Origin: Platycnemis pennipes
Taxonomy: Eukaryota > Arthropoda > Insecta > Odonata > Platycnemididae
Reading direction: 5' to 3'
Assembly: GCA_933228895.1 (NCBI GenBank)
Contig: OW121856.1
Coordinates: 17,005,805-17,069,804, forward strand
Length of the DNA: 64,000 nt
Both the position numbers and the translations under genes were made by a program. The notes beneath the pieces are model-generated. The model saw only the letters and a list, made by a program, of their open reading frames with translations, made no database searches and was not told the origin of the DNA. Shown here piece by piece: positions 62,470 through 64,000 of this stretch (position 1 is the stretch's first letter; every line of letters starts with the position of its first letter).

Positions 62470-64000
62470 GGTGAACTGTTATGAATTGAGGCGATGACGT
62501 CTATTATACGTAAAAAAACAGCTGTATAAAAAAATTTAGTTGGAAGAATTTAATTTTTGAGCGAGCCCCTCAAAAAAGGATTTATTTACTTCACCCTGAA
62601 AGTTTGCATTATTTCGGTTCACTGTTATAAATAAAGGCGAATGCGTCAATTATAGGTAAAAAAATATCTGTATAAAAAATTTTAGTTTGAAGAATTCCAT
62701 TTTTGAGCGAAGTCCTTGTGGTAGGATTTATTTATTTCACCCTGAAATTTTGCATTATATCGGTGAACTGTTATAAAATTAGGCGATGGCATTAATGTTA
62801 GGTAAAAAAAACAGATTTATAAAAAAATTTAGTTGGAAGAATATCATTTCTCAGAAAACGTCTCTAACCTAAAATAATTTATTTCACCCTGAAATTTTGC
62901 ATTATTTTCGGTGAACTGTTATAAAATGAAGCGATGGCGTCAATTATAAGTAAAAAACATCTGTATAAAAAAATTTTGTTGGCAGAATTTCTTTTTGAGC
63001 GAACGCCTTTAAGTAGGATTTATTTATTTCACCCTGAAGTTTTTCATTATTTCGGTGAACTATTATAAAATGAGGCGTTGGCGTAAATTATTGGTGAAAA
63101 AAGCTGTATAAAAAAATTTAGTTGGAAGAATTTCATTTTTTAACGAACGCCTCTAAACACGATGTTTTGATTTCACCCTGAAATTTTACATTACTTCGAT
63201 GAACTGTTATATAATGAGGTGATGGCGTCAATTATTGATAAAAAAACAGCTGTATAAAAAAATTTTGTTGGAAGAATTTAATTTTTGAGCGAACCCCTAA
63301 AAAAAAGATATATAAAATGAAGCGATGGCCTCAATTTTAAGTAATAAACATCTGTTGAAAAAAATATTGTTGGAAGAATTTCATTTTTGAGCGAACGCCT
63401 TGTGGTAGGATTTATTTATTTCACCCTGAATTTTTGCATTATTTTGGTGAACTGTTATAAAATGAGGCGATGACGTCTATTATAGGTAAAAAAAACGGCT
63501 GTATAAAAAAATTTATATGGAAGAATATCATTTTTTAACCCACGCCTCTAATAGTCTTTATTTTTTTCACCCTGCAATTTTGCATTATTTCGGTGAACTG
63601 TTATAAAATGAGGCGATGGCGTGAATTATAGGTAAACGAACAGATGTATAAAAAAATTTAGTTGGAAGAATTTCATTTTTTAACGAACGCCTCTAAATAG
63701 GATTTATTTTTTTCACCCTGGAATTTTGCAGTATTTCGGTGTACTGTTATAAAATAATGCGATGGCGTCAATTATAGGTAAAAAAACAGCTGTATAAAAA
63801 AATTTAGTTGTAAGAATTTCAGTTTTTAGCGAACGCCTATAAATGGGATTTATTTATTTCAACTTGAAATTTTGCTTTATTTTGGTGGTGTTATAAAATG
63901 AGGCAATAGCGACAATTATAGGTAAAAAATCAGCTGTTTAAAAAAATTTAGTTGTAAGAATTTCATTTTTGAGCTAACGCCTCTAAACAGGATTTATTTA
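62470..64000. repeat. Second copy of the ~6.4 kb right-zone unit, runs off the end
   Basis: 62470-63325 repeats 56050-56760 plus one extra monomer. 63330-63425 still follows 56765-56860, then the copy switches to a series like 58910-59070. The last part (63740-64000) resembles 28740-28960 and 60797-60980, with AAAATAATGCGATGG near 63752 and GCAATAGCGAC near 63903. The array continues beyond 64000. Confidence 0.82.

Larger units (their letters stand above)
1..64000. repeat. Satellite DNA array, ~145-146 bp monomer, fills the window
   Basis: Every line of the window can be read as head-to-tail copies of one AT-rich monomer in a single orientation. Recurring landmarks, in order, are CGGTGAACTG, TTATAAAATGAGG, CGATGGCGTCAATTATAGG, an A-tract, ACAGCTGTAT, a second A-tract, GTTGGAAGAATTTCA, a T-tract, GAGCGAACGCCTCTAA, TAGGATTTATTTATTTCACC and TGAAATTTTGCATTATTT. 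Successive CGGTGAAC motifs lie about 145-148 bp apart, giving about 440 monomers. Hand count of a consensus gives about 31% G+C. No non-satellite sequence was seen at either end, so both array boundaries lie outside the window. The sequence shows a satellite; centromeric or pericentromeric location is inferred from array size and HOR structure. The family was not recognised. Confidence 0.98.

Noticed and set aside
1..64000. CRISPR array
   Set aside because: There is direct repetition of the full unit with no unique spacers. The 145-bp period and gradual divergence fit satellite DNA only.
1..64000. Promoters from TTATAAAATGAGG (TATA-like) in each monomer
   Set aside because: The motif is part of the monomer and there is no downstream gene. 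Satellite transcription is possible but nothing in the sequence supports a defined start site.
1..64000. Mitochondrial, plastid or bacterial origin, suggested by high A+T
   Set aside because: There are no genes, tRNAs or rRNAs in 64 kb, and long HOR satellite structure is a eukaryotic nuclear feature.
1..64000. Telomere repeats or an rDNA spacer
   Set aside because: No TTAGGG, TTAGG or TTTAGGG runs were seen and no rRNA gene segments. The unit is a distinct 145-bp satellite.

Overview
The whole 64 kb window is one uninterrupted AT-rich satellite DNA array. I found no gene, RNA gene, transposable element, CRISPR array or single-copy stretch. The unit is a head-to-tail monomer of about 145-146 bp (about 31% G+C by hand count of a consensus), all in one orientation, so the window holds roughly 440 monomers. 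This points to a eukaryotic chromosome, most likely centromeric or pericentromeric heterochromatin. The monomer is close to the length of nucleosome core DNA. I do not recognise the satellite family and the sequence does not identify the species.

Monomers differ at diagnostic positions, and blocks of ordered subtypes recur, giving a nested higher-order repeat (HOR) structure. Left zone (1 to about 22.4 kb): older, shuffled blocks with pairwise repeats at offsets of about 3.79, 5.99, 1.76/1.61 and 1.31 kb (26, 41, 12/11 and 9 monomers). Central zone (about 22.4 to 49.5 kb): a young HOR in which blocks are nearly identical by eye. It comprises unit A 24369-31360, unit B 31361-39214 (7854 bp, 54 monomers), unit C 39215-46927 (7713 bp, 53 monomers) and a broken unit D from 46928. 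B and C can be aligned end to end using only whole-monomer gains and losses, including an exact 1158-bp eight-monomer tandem duplication inside B. Right zone (about 49.5 to 64 kb): overlapping duplications at offsets of 2319 and 3333 bp (16 and 23 monomers), then a unit repeating at about 6.42-6.56 kb (44-45 monomers) that runs off the window end. Some right-zone blocks match the left zone about 45 kb away better than they match the centre.

Most changes are whole-monomer additions or losses, as expected from unequal exchange or gene-conversion-like turnover. A few junctions fall inside a monomer and make short chimeric units; several of these were later copied and so date the amplification steps. 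Short open frames (61-78 codons) occur on both strands, but they are chance openings in the satellite and are not annotated as genes.
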